Shown: positions 1-7,400 of the stretch, piece after piece | Layout: the number at the start of each line of letters is the position of its first letter | How positions within the stretch are numbered: the stretch's first letter is position 1 | Position numbers and translations under genes: made by a program | Assembly (NCBI GenBank): GCA_964487555.1 | Contig: CAZART010000153.1 | Coordinates: forward strand, 1-10,379 | Reading direction: 5' to 3' | Origin: CAZART01 sp964487555 | GTDB taxonomy: Bacteria > Bacteroidota > Rhodothermia > Rhodothermales > VXPQ01 | DNA: 10,379 bases | Notes under the pieces: generated by a model | What the model was told of the DNA's origin: nothing | Database searches by the model: none | The model's input: only the letters and a program-made list of their open reading frames with translations

Positions 1-486
1 GACCGGTTCGAGCGGCCACTCAATTCCAAACGCGGGATCGTCGAAGCGAACGCCGAGCTCGCTTCCGGGCGAATAGAACGCGCTGGCGGCGTACGAGGCT
101 TCCGCCTCGTCGGTGAGAGCCTGATAGCCGTTTGCGAATCCTTTCGGTACATAGATCTGCTTGCGATTGTCCTCACTCAATTCTACGCCGTGCCATCGCA
201 TATACGTATCTGATTCCGGGCGCAGGTCAATGATAACGCTCTGGATTGAGCCGCGGGTACACCGAAGGAGCTTTGCCTCCTGGTGAGGCGGCCGCTGCAG
301 ATGCATGCCGCGGATCGTGCCCTTCCTCTTGTTAAAGGACAGGTTGCGCTGCGCGAAAGTAGACTCCAGGCCCAGCGCTTCGAACTCGCGCCGACACCAG
401 ATGCGTGCGAAGAAGCCCCGATCGTCGGAAAAGGGCTCGGGCTCGATGACATAGGCATCGCGTAAAGGCGTCGATATAAACTTCAT
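1..486 (-). CDS. dTDP-4-dehydrorhamnose 3,5-epimerase-like protein (C-terminus cut by window edge)
   Basis: A cupin-fold nucleotide-sugar epimerase of the RmlC/RfbC family, which epimerises C3 and/or C5 of 4-keto-6-deoxysugar nucleotides in the cytoplasm. Translation of the reverse strand from the ATG at 486-484 gives 162 residues with no stop before base 1, close to the usual length of about 180. Visible landmarks are DDRGFFAR (21-28), RGMH with the probable catalytic base His62 (59-62), QEAKLLR with Lys72 (69-75), YVPKGFANGYQ (112-122), Tyr132 in the position of the catalytic tyrosine, and FDDPAFGIEWP near the end. Asn119 stands where most members have the His of an 'HGF' motif, so the substrate may differ from dTDP-4-keto-rhamnose. 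The neighbouring cytidylyltransferase suggests a CDP-sugar. The start lies one base after the SDR stop codon, with GGAA five bases upstream as a possible ribosome site. Family assignment is firm; the substrate is inferred. Confidence 0.9.
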   Translation of the reverse strand, partial: MKFISTPLRDAYVIEPEPFSDDRGFFARIWCRREFEALGLESTFAQRNLSFNKRKGTIRGMHLQRPPHQEAKLLRCTRGSIQSVIIDLRPESDTYMRWHGVELSEDNRKQIYVPKGFANGYQALTDEAEASYAASAFYSPGSELGVRFDDPAFGIEWPLEPV

Positions 487-487
487 G

Positions 488-1507
488 TCAGTTCCAGAAG
501 AAACGGTTGTCTATACGCTCCGTGCGGATGAGATACTCCAGCTGTTTGAGCCGGGTAAATGCGCGGAACTCGAACGTATCGCGATCCATGCTAATCGACT
601 CAAACAGGTCGTGCAGCTGTCTCGCGCCCGTGGCGACCGTCCAGGAACACTCGAATCCCGGCAGCCGCCTGATCTTTTCGAAAGAAACTCGATAGCTACG
701 GTTGTCGCCGTCGCTGCTTCCCATGCTCAGACGACAACCCTTGAACGTTTCGGCCACGATGATCGCGACGTCGCGGATCTTATAATTCTCGTTCGTGTCC
801 CCGACGTTGAAGATCTCGTTGTGAATGGATTCTTTTGGTGCCTCCAGTGCGCAGGCGATGGCCCGGCTTATATCAAGAATGTGGACCAACGGCCGCCACG
901 GGCTTCCGTCGCTAGTCATTCGAATTTCGTTCGTCGTCCAGGCAAAACCCGCGAGGTTGTTCAGGACGATATCGAACCGCATCCGCGGTGAGGCGCCGTA
1001 CGCCGTTGCATTCCGTAAGAAAACGGGGCTAAACGCATCGTCGGCGAGCGCCGAGACGTCACGTTCCACGAGCACCTTGCACCTGGCATAGGCCGTCTGG
1101 GGGATCAGGGTGGATGTTTCGGACTTCAGTGGCTCCCCATTCTGAATGCCATATACGCTGCAGGAAGAGGTATAGACGAAGCGGCCGACTCCGGCGTCCT
1201 TGCATGCGCGGGCGAGGTTCACCGAACCGGCGTGATTGATGTCGAACGTGTTTTCTTCGTTATGCTGTCCGAGCGGATCGTTAGAAAGTTCAGCGAGGTG
1301 GACGACGGCGTCGAATCCTGCGACGTCTTCCGCCGTCACGTTTCGAATATCTTTGCCGATCTGCCGGACTCCGTTCTTGTATTTATAGAGGCAGCCGTCG
1401 ACGTAGAAGCCCGTGTCGAGTCCCGTGACGGCGTGGCCGCGATCTCGGAGATAGGAAACCAGCACGGAGCCGATATATCCCTCACTGCCGGTTACTAAGA
1501 GTTTCAT
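488..1507 (-). CDS. NAD(P)-dependent sugar epimerase/dehydratase (extended SDR)
   Basis: A 339-residue cytoplasmic nucleotide-sugar-modifying enzyme of the extended short-chain dehydrogenase/reductase superfamily. The N-terminal Rossmann motif is TGSEGYIGS (residues 6-14, GxxGxxG type), followed by an acidic residue after the second strand (LDTG, 30-33). The active site shows SSCSVYG (114-120) and the catalytic YxxxK pair Tyr140/Lys144 in TAYARCK. RPLVHILDISRA (205-216) and NVGD (234-237) are typical C-terminal substrate-domain landmarks. Length is normal for the family. It sits between rfbF and the 3,5-epimerase, with one-base gaps on both sides, so it is probably translated from the same mRNA and works in the same sugar pathway as a 4-epimerase, 4-reductase or dehydratase. 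It does not look like rfbG itself, and the exact reaction cannot be read from the sequence. No clear Shine-Dalgarno precedes the ATG. Confidence 0.92.
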   Translation of the reverse strand: MKLLVTGSEGYIGSVLVSYLRDRGHAVTGLDTGFYVDGCLYKYKNGVRQIGKDIRNVTAEDVAGFDAVVHLAELSNDPLGQHNEENTFDINHAGSVNLARACKDAGVGRFVYTSSCSVYGIQNGEPLKSETSTLIPQTAYARCKVLVERDVSALADDAFSPVFLRNATAYGASPRMRFDIVLNNLAGFAWTTNEIRMTSDGSPWRPLVHILDISRAIACALEAPKESIHNEIFNVGDTNENYKIRDVAIIVAETFKGCRLSMGSSDGDNRSYRVSFEKIRRLPGFECSWTVATGARQLHDLFESISMDRDTFEFRAFTRLKQLEYLIRTERIDNRFFWN

Positions 1508-1508
1508 A

Positions 1509-2318
1509 CTACTTGGATGATCCGTTTAGAGATGGTTCGTAATCTTCCCAGACACGCCAGGGTGGATTGTCCTGCCTCCAGAGATCTTCCAGGAGGTGTT
1601 TGTCGCGCAGGGTGTCCATGGGCTGCCAGAATCCTCGATGGCGATAGGCGGCGAGCTGCTTCGCATCGGCAAGACGCTCGAGGGGTTCACGTTCCCACAC
1701 CGTAAGGTCGTCGCTGATATAATCGATGACCTCGGGCTCGAGGATGAAAAATCCGCCGTTGATCCATGCGCCGTCTCCTTGAGGCTTTTCTCGAAAGCTG
1801 TCGATCAACGACTCGTCCTCACCGAGCTTAAAGGCGCCAAAACGTCCGGGTGGCTGCACGGCGGTCAGTGTGGCCAGACGGCCATGGGATTGGTGGAAGG
1901 ACATCAGTGCGCTGAGGTCAACGTCGCTCACGCCGTCGCCGTAGGTCAGGCAAAAGGTACCGTCGCCGATGAACTCCTTAATACGGCGGAGACGTCCGCC
2001 GGTCATGGTGTCTTCACCGGTATCGACCACCGTCACACTCCACGGCTCGGAATGGTTCTGATGAACACGCACATTGTTCAGGCGCATATCGAACGTGACG
2101 TCAGAACGGTAGAGATAATAGTTGGCGAAATATTCCTTGATGACGTGGCCTTTGTAGCCACAGCATATAATGAAGTCATTGATCCCATGCGCGGAAAAGA
2201 TCTTCATGATATGCCAGATGATCGGTCGTTCGCCGATCTCAACCATCGGTTTCGGGCGAACGCCCGTTTCTTCCGAAAGGCGAGTTCCAAATCCTCCGGC
2301 TAGAATAACAGCTTTCAT
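1509..2318 (-). CDS. rfbF: Glucose-1-phosphate cytidylyltransferase
   Basis: Makes CDP-glucose from glucose-1-phosphate and CTP, the entry step to CDP-linked 3,6-dideoxy and branched sugars of O-antigens and capsules. The 269-residue length is about the usual 255-260. The nucleotidyltransferase signature LAGGFGTRL (6-14) is followed by RPKPMVEIG (21-29) with the family's substrate-contacting Lys. Further landmarks are CCGYKGHVIKEYF (52-64), YGDGVSD with a metal-binding Asp (126-132), FREKP (175-179), WINGGFF (185-191) and GFWQPMDTLRDK (229-240). The CGYKG...IKEYF and WQPMDT blocks favour the cytidylyl type over the thymidylyl RmlA type. It is the second gene of the minus-strand run: its ATG lies one base after the glycosyltransferase TAA, and its TAG lies one base before the SDR ATG. 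No strong Shine-Dalgarno is visible, so translational coupling is likely. No CDP-glucose 4,6-dehydratase is in the window. Confidence 0.95.
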   Translation of the reverse strand: MKAVILAGGFGTRLSEETGVRPKPMVEIGERPIIWHIMKIFSAHGINDFIICCGYKGHVIKEYFANYYLYRSDVTFDMRLNNVRVHQNHSEPWSVTVVDTGEDTMTGGRLRRIKEFIGDGTFCLTYGDGVSDVDLSALMSFHQSHGRLATLTAVQPPGRFGAFKLGEDESLIDSFREKPQGDGAWINGGFFILEPEVIDYISDDLTVWEREPLERLADAKQLAAYRHRGFWQPMDTLRDKHLLEDLWRQDNPPWRVWEDYEPSLNGSSK

Positions 2319-2319
2319 A

Positions 2320-3372
2320 TTAGCGGGAGTAGTATTGACGTTTGATATTGCCGGCGCTTTCTAAAACGTTTAAGGCGAATGGAACGGGCATTAAGCCAAT
2401 GATGGAGCTGCTGATGGCCCGAAGGCTCCACTGTGTCTTTAAACTTTTTCTCAGGTGCACGGCGGCCTCCTCGCGCTTCCCCTGCCGCAATAAGGCCAAA
2501 CCGATCGCAGATTCGAGGTTGCTAAGCTTTCGGCGGCAGTCCTTCCAGATGCTTCGAAGGCGAAGGTCGATGAGGAAGTGCCGGTAGCAGTTGGCCAGCC
2601 CCTGATGCATGGCCGTCAGGCTGGTCGCTGTGGCCGATTGCGAATGAACGCGGTAGCGGGTCAGTCGCTCAGGACAGTAGTAGGCCCCCATTCCGTCTCG
2701 GCAGGCGAGATACGTAAGCCACAAATCGTATCCGTTTCCGATATGAGGAGGGAAGTCGTCCCAATCTATCGCCGATTTCCGCATCACGGCGGCCATTACG
2801 GTCGGAATGCTGCGCGCGATGAGGCCTATATGGTGAAACGGCCGATGAAGACCCGATTCGAGCTGATCACGCCCCCACGTTCGCGTGCTCTGCTCCGTAT
2901 GCATGGGATCGATTTCTCCGGCGTCGTCTATGATGAAGTGATCCGAAAATGCCAGAGAGGCACCGGGGGTGGTTTCGAGCGCACTCACCAGCGTCTCCAG
3001 GAATTCAGGCTCCCAAATATCATCGTCGTGAAGATTCGCCACGTATTCGCCGCGGGCCTCCCGAAAAGCAACAAGGTTATTGCCGAGTATGCCCAAGTTA
3101 CTCGCGTTGCGGCGCACGCGAATGCGCGGATCGGAGAATGAATCGACGATTTTCAGCAACTCTTCGTAGTGAGTTTCAGCGCTGGCGTTGTCCGAAACGA
3201 TCACTTCGATGTTCTTATAGGACTGCAATACGGCGCTCGCGAGCGCCTCACGAATATTGGTTGTGCGGTTATACGTCGGCATGATCACGCTGACCAGCGG
3301 CCGATTGTCACGCATCGAATTCGGCGTCTCATCGTTCCCCGTCGCAGCGGCACCTGGAGTTCCGTTCGTCAT
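2320..3372 (-). CDS. Family 2 glycosyltransferase
   Basis: An inverting GT-A glycosyltransferase that moves a sugar from a nucleotide donor onto a growing glycan, probably at the cytoplasmic face of the inner membrane. From the ATG at 3372, residues 27-36 are VSVIMPTYNR, 57-64 are VIVSDNAS with a nucleotide-contacting Asp, and 115-120 are HDDDIW, the metal-binding DxD-like motif. About 350 residues is normal for the family. The C-terminus has no clear transmembrane helix, only a modest hydrophobic patch near SSIIGLMPVPFAL. The start is uncertain: the frame extends to a TTG at 3432, with GGGAG too far upstream for a good ribosome site, and the ATG at 3315, seven residues before VSVIMPTYN, fits the family best by length. 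The ATG at 3372 is a compromise. It is the first gene of the run, one base before rfbF, so it probably uses the CDP-sugar made by the genes below it. Acceptor and linkage are unknown. Confidence 0.9.
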   Translation of the reverse strand: MTNGTPGAAATGNDETPNSMRDNRPLVSVIMPTYNRTTNIREALASAVLQSYKNIEVIVSDNASAETHYEELLKIVDSFSDPRIRVRRNASNLGILGNNLVAFREARGEYVANLHDDDIWEPEFLETLVSALETTPGASLAFSDHFIIDDAGEIDPMHTEQSTRTWGRDQLESGLHRPFHHIGLIARSIPTVMAAVMRKSAIDWDDFPPHIGNGYDLWLTYLACRDGMGAYYCPERLTRYRVHSQSATATSLTAMHQGLANCYRHFLIDLRLRSIWKDCRRKLSNLESAIGLALLRQGKREEAAVHLRKSLKTQWSLRAISSSIIGLMPVPFALNVLESAGNIKRQYYSR

Positions 3373-3423
3373 CTCGATTTCAGCTATTACGTTTCGCACT
3401 ATGCCAAGGTGAGATCTTTGTGA

Positions 3424-3705
3424 GCGACTCAAAAGACGTCATGTCTCCCGCATTCTCACGAGCCACATTTTTGTGGCGTCCTAAAGGTACCGCCGGTCCG
3501 CGTTCTGGAGGCCCACGAATGGATGCTGCTTGACGGTAGGTTTGGCGTACGTCGCGCACGCGAGTGGCTCAGGCGCATCGCCGCATATCCGCGGCGTTGC
3601 GTACGCCGCGACTTTGCGGGTATTGTTGGAGCGTTGACCGGTCGAACCGTTTTCGATCTAATTCGCCGAGCATGTATTCTCGGCGTCGGCGCGTTAGCTG
3701 AATAG
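3424..3705 (+). pseudogene. Possible 3' remnant of an unrecognised gene, or small hypothetical ORF
   Basis: The plus-strand frame is open from after the TGA at 3421-3423 to a TAG at 3703-3705. The first ATG is at 3523, giving 60 residues. The Arg-rich, amphipathic sequence (for example AREWLRRIAAYPRRCVRR, then VFDLIRRACILGVGALAE before the stop) looks more protein-like than the rest of the intergenic region, and the open frame continues upstream of the ATG. It resembles the C-terminal tail of a larger protein such as a glycosyltransferase, but I recognise no family. No Shine-Dalgarno precedes the ATG. It points away from the operon and ends about 730 bases before the next gene. The alternatives are a real small gene or a chance open frame in GC-rich DNA. 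Confidence 0.25.
3664..3685. repeat. Perfect 7-bp inverted repeat
   Basis: The arms CGCCGAG (3664-3670) and CTCGGCG (3679-3685) are perfect complements around an 8-base spacer. No T tract follows on either strand, so it is not a terminator. It lies about 290 to 370 bases upstream of the candidate glycosyltransferase starts and could be an operator, but it also overlaps the possible gene remnant and may simply reflect Arg/Ala/Gly codons there. Confidence 0.3.
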
Positions 3706-3749
3706 CCGCCGCGCAGTCCGCCCATCTATGCACGTCGCAAATCAGACCG

Positions 3750-3775
3750 AAAAAGGCCCCTCGTCCAGGGGAGCC
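3750..3775 (-). terminator. Rho-independent terminator-like hairpin reading leftward
   Basis: On the minus strand a GC-rich stem (CCCCT at 3771-3767 pairing with AGGGG at 3761-3757, five-base loop) is extended by GG/CC pairs across a two-base bulge and followed directly by five Ts (plus-strand As 3750-3754). This is the layout of an intrinsic terminator for transcripts coming from the right. No minus-strand gene is evident to its right, so it could end antisense or leader transcription before the sugar operon, or be a leftover. On the plus strand there is no T tract, so it would not terminate rightward transcription. Confidence 0.5.
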
Positions 3776-4380
3776 GGGATCCGCGCGTTGGAAATACGCC
3801 GTTTATCCGCCTCTCTCTTTTCCGGGATTGACGGCACCAACTCTGCTCGTGGATGCCGCGTTGCGCCGCCATTTTTGGGGGAAATCAATCACTCGCATCT
3901 ACCATCGGGCGAATCCTAGCGTCGGTAAGACGCCATCCGTATGCGCGAAAGACGCATTCTACGCAAGTCGAAGAAGACAGATGTGGTTTGACTCTGACGG
4001 TAATATAGGCCCCGCATCGCCTTGCAAGCTCTGAATGGAACTATTGCAAAGCGCTAGATGCACATCCACTGTTAATGGAGAGGATAGAGTGCTGGAATTG
4101 TGGGAGGCACACGTAGAGATGATGAATCAAGTGGGAGTATCCTCGTGGGTCATTCGTCCATCCAGGCGATAACAGTGCGCCTTGAAGCTACGGCAAGTGT
4201 TCACGGCCATACAAAATCAATCTGTATCTGCCTGGCTACGAGTCGAATAATAGTGTCATTCGCCCGGCAGATGAAAAGATCTACACACATCCACGCTCAT
4301 GCGCACGCGAAGAATGCTGCGAGCAAGTGGCTGTTTCGTGATTTAATCGAAATCATTCGTGTTCTGCATTCTAAAGACAC

Positions 4381-4425
4381 GTCCATGTGGACTGACGGCA
4401 GAGTAATCTGCCCGTCTCTGTACAG
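4381..4425 (+). promoter_or_regulatory. Cluster of dyads with a GNRA-loop hairpin upstream of the esterase gene
   Basis: Three symmetric elements lie in the 58 bases before the ATG at 4439. The first is GTCCA-TG-TGGAC (4381-4392). The second is a hairpin with left arm GACGGCAGA (4394-4402), loop GTAA (4403-4406) and right arm TCTGCC plus GTC with one bulged C (4407-4416). The third is the 8-base palindrome CTGTACAG (4418-4425). The GTAA loop fits the GNRA tetraloop class, which favours an RNA hairpin in the 5' untranslated region. The palindromes could instead be protein operators. Only a weak CGAG resembles a ribosome site, so structure here could affect translation. The symmetry is visible; the function is inferred. 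Confidence 0.4.
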
Positions 4426-4438
4426 CGAGTAATTGTTT

Positions 4439-7400
4439 ATGAGTAAGAAATTTCGGGGCTTTCGTATTGCCGTTGTAATGCTGTTTGTGTGGCTCGTAAG
4501 CATGCCCGCACACGCCCAGGTTAAGATCGCGCCGATCGGCGATTCGATCACGCAGGGCGATACCGATCACAATAGTTATCGTCGAGCGCTGTGGCAGCTG
4601 CTGCAGGCGAACGGATCGGACGTCGACTTCGTCGGGTCACTGTCTACAAACGATGGAGGACCACCTCCTGATTCGGACTTCGATCTCAATCATGAAGGCC
4701 ACTACGGATGGCGGGCCGACCAGATTTTGGCGGATCTACCGACGTGGCTGTCGGGCTATACGCCCGACATTGCGCTTCTTCACATCGGGAGCAACGACGT
4801 CTTCCAGAGCCAGTCGGTGAACTCTACGGTCGCCGAGATCGAGGGCATCATCGACGCGCTGCGCGATGAGTCATCGGGCGGCAATGCGAACGTAATCGTA
4901 CTGCTCGCCAAACTGATTCCGGCGAACAGCAACAACATGTCGGCGCTGAATGCTGAGATGGACGGAATTGCGCAGCGCAAGAGCACAGTCGATTCTCCCG
5001 TGGTCGTCGTGGACCAGAACACCGGTTTCGACGCGGGTGACGATACCTATGACGGCGTTCACCCGAACGATGGCGGTGAGGCCAAAATGGCTCAGGTGTG
5101 GTTCGACGCCCTCGTTCCGTATGTCGGTGGAGCCGCGCCGTTGGTGACGATGGGGTCCATACCCAGCGGCGTGCAGGAAGGTACTACGCTCACCATTCCG
5201 TTTACCGCTTCGGATGCGGACGGAACCATCGCTTCACTGAACGCCGTGCTCGATCCGGCCGGATTGGCGCAGGCGGGGACGATTGCGAATCTCGGCTCCG
5301 GAAACTACCAGGCGTCGTGGTCAAACGCACCGGATGCCGGCACCTACACCGTAGAAATCACGGCAACCGACGACGAAGGAAATACTGCCACGGCAAGTGG
5401 GCAGGTAACGATAGATGAGCCCAGCGAGTCGGGGATTCTTCTTGCGCACTATAACCTGGACGAGGTGTCAGGATCTACGGCGGCCGACGAGCTGGCGGCG
5501 AATCCGGGCACATTTTTGGGAAGCCCGGTACTGGGTGACTCGCCCGTCGTGGTTGACGGGGGTACGGCGATAACGCTCGATGCCGCCGACGGCGTCGACC
5601 TCGGTACCTTTGACCCGGGGGATCAGATGACGCTGTCCGCCTGGGTCCGCTGGACGGGTACCGGAGGCTATCAGAATCTTTTTGCGAAGCGGGCCGCCGG
5701 GGGTACCGGCGAGCCGGGCGGTGCCGATTTCCGATTCATGTATTTCGTGGACACCGGGTCGTCTCGGCTGAAGCTCTGGGATGACATCGGGACCATTGAC
5801 CTCGGGTACGATCTGATCCCCGGTGAGGCCGTCTATCTGGCGCTCGTCCTCGAAGGTGGTGCGACCAAGCTCTACGTAGACGGTTCGCTCGTAACGACGG
5901 CGCGCGCCGCCTCTCTGGGAGCGGGAACCGACGCTCCCTTTGCGATGGGCGTGGTAAAAGATCTCGGCTACGGGTTTCGGGGATCCGTGGACAAAGTGAA
6001 GATTTTCTCCGGCGCATTGACGTCGTCGGAGGTGAATGCCGACTATGGATCCACCAATCAGCTACCGCAGGTGTCAATCGGGACGGTTCCGACCGGCGTA
6101 GAGGAAGGAGGTACGCTGACGATACCGTTCACGGCGGCGGACATAGACGGCACGATCGCCTCCACGGGTGCCGTGCTCGATCCATCCGGCCTTGCGCTCG
6201 CCGGCTCCGTCGCGAACCTGGGCTCCGGCAACTATGAAGCAACCTGGTCGAGTGCACCGCCGGCCGGCACGTACACGGTAGAGGTGACGGCTGCGGACGA
6301 CGGTGGGGAATCCGCTTCCGCGAGCGTACAGGTATCAATCAATTCGCCCGCTCCGCCGACGCCGATGGCCCACTACAGGCTGGATGAGACCTCAGGATCT
6401 AGTGCTGCGGACGAGCTAGGTACGTATCCGGGCACGTTTCTGGGAAGCCCGTCGCTGGGGGCGTCCGCCGTGCGCGCAGACGGGGGTACGTCAATCGGCC
6501 TCACGGGATCTGCCGGGGTGGATGTCGGCACGTTCGATCCCGGGAGTGAGATGACGCTCAGCGCCTGGGTGCGCTGGTCGGGTACGGGAAACTATCAAAA
6601 CATTTTTTCGAAGCGAACTTCCGACGGGTCGACCGGCGGCCCGGGTGGCGCCAACTTTCGCTTCATGTATTACGTCGACAACAACTCGTCGCGTGTCAAG
6701 TTTTGGGATGATGCCGGTAATATGGATCTCGGCTATGACCTGACGCCGGGTGTAGCGACGCACCTTGCCTTGGTCGTGGAAAGCGGGGCGACGAAGCTAT
6801 ACGTGAACGGAGTGCTTCGAACGACGGCGCGCGCGGCGCAGCTCGGTGCAGGCACGGATGCTCCGTTCGCGATCGGAATGATCAAGAACAGCGGCCTCGG
6901 TTTCAACGGCGCCATCGACGACGTGAAGGTGTACGGCGAGGCGCTCACGGCGGATGAGATGAGCGCCGAGTACAATTCCGTGAATACGCCGCCTGCCGTC
7001 GCACTGGGCACCCTTCCAATTGGCGTCGAAGAAGGCCAGACGCTAACAATTCCCTTTACGTCCACCGACCCCGATGGCACCGTTGCTTCTACGACGGCCA
7101 TGCTCGATCCCGAGGGACTTGCGCTGCCGGCCACCGTCACAAATTTAGGCTCCGGCAATTATGAGGCTACCTGGTCGACAGCACCGACGGCGGGCATCTA
7201 CGACGTTGAAGTAAGCGCGACGGATGACGGCGGGGCTTCGTCTACGGCGAGCGGCTCCGTCACAATCGCAGCGCCCAATCAAGCCGCCGCGCTCCTGGCT
7301 CACTACAAGCTGGACGAGACGTCCGGATCCGTAGCGGCGGACGAGCAGGGGACCTACCCGGGCACCTTTCTCAAGGATCCGGTACTCAATTCGCCGGCGG

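Larger units (their letters stand above)
3433..4438. other. Divergent intergenic region, about 1 kb, no convincing complete gene
   Basis: This stretch separates the minus-strand sugar operon from the plus-strand secreted-protein gene, so promoters for both should lie in it. Conceptual translations of the longer open stretches (3728-3919, 3828-4034 and 4100-4432 on plus; 4297-4570 on minus) have no recognisable motifs and protein-unlike composition. No tRNA-like cloverleaf or insertion-sequence end was seen. I could not pick a promoter with confidence on either strand, neither a sigma70-type pair nor the Bacteroidota TAnnTTTG -7 element. The supportable contents, listed separately, are a possible gene remnant (3424-3705), a minus-strand terminator-like hairpin (about 3750-3775), weak paired hairpins (3919-3957) and dyads just upstream of the 4439 start. 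Confidence 0.6.

Noticed and set aside
485..991. 168-codon plus-strand open frame, and other plus-strand frames through 1498
   Set aside because: Antisense shadows of the SDR gene, which has a full Rossmann motif and the YxxxK pair.
1596..2303. 235-codon plus-strand open frame
   Set aside because: It lies wholly antisense to rfbF, whose minus-strand product carries all the family motifs; the plus-strand translation has none.
3544..3607. Distant inverted repeat GGCGTACG / CGTACGCC
   Set aside because: Eight-base arms 48 bases apart in GC-rich, Arg-codon-rich DNA can arise by chance, and nothing else supports a function.
3755..3790. Possible tRNA arm suggested by the GC-rich hairpin
   Set aside because: No T-loop GTTCGANNC, anticodon arm or CCA end could be placed around it; it fits a terminator hairpin better.
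4100..4432. 110-codon plus-strand open frame in the same frame as, and directly before, the esterase
   Set aside because: It ends at the TAA at 4430, has no recognisable motif, and the signal peptide starts cleanly at 4439; it reads as non-coding.
4297..4570. Two overlapping minus-strand open frames over the esterase start
   Set aside because: They overlap the signal peptide and GDSIT region, which is clearly coding on plus, and their translations lack protein-like features.
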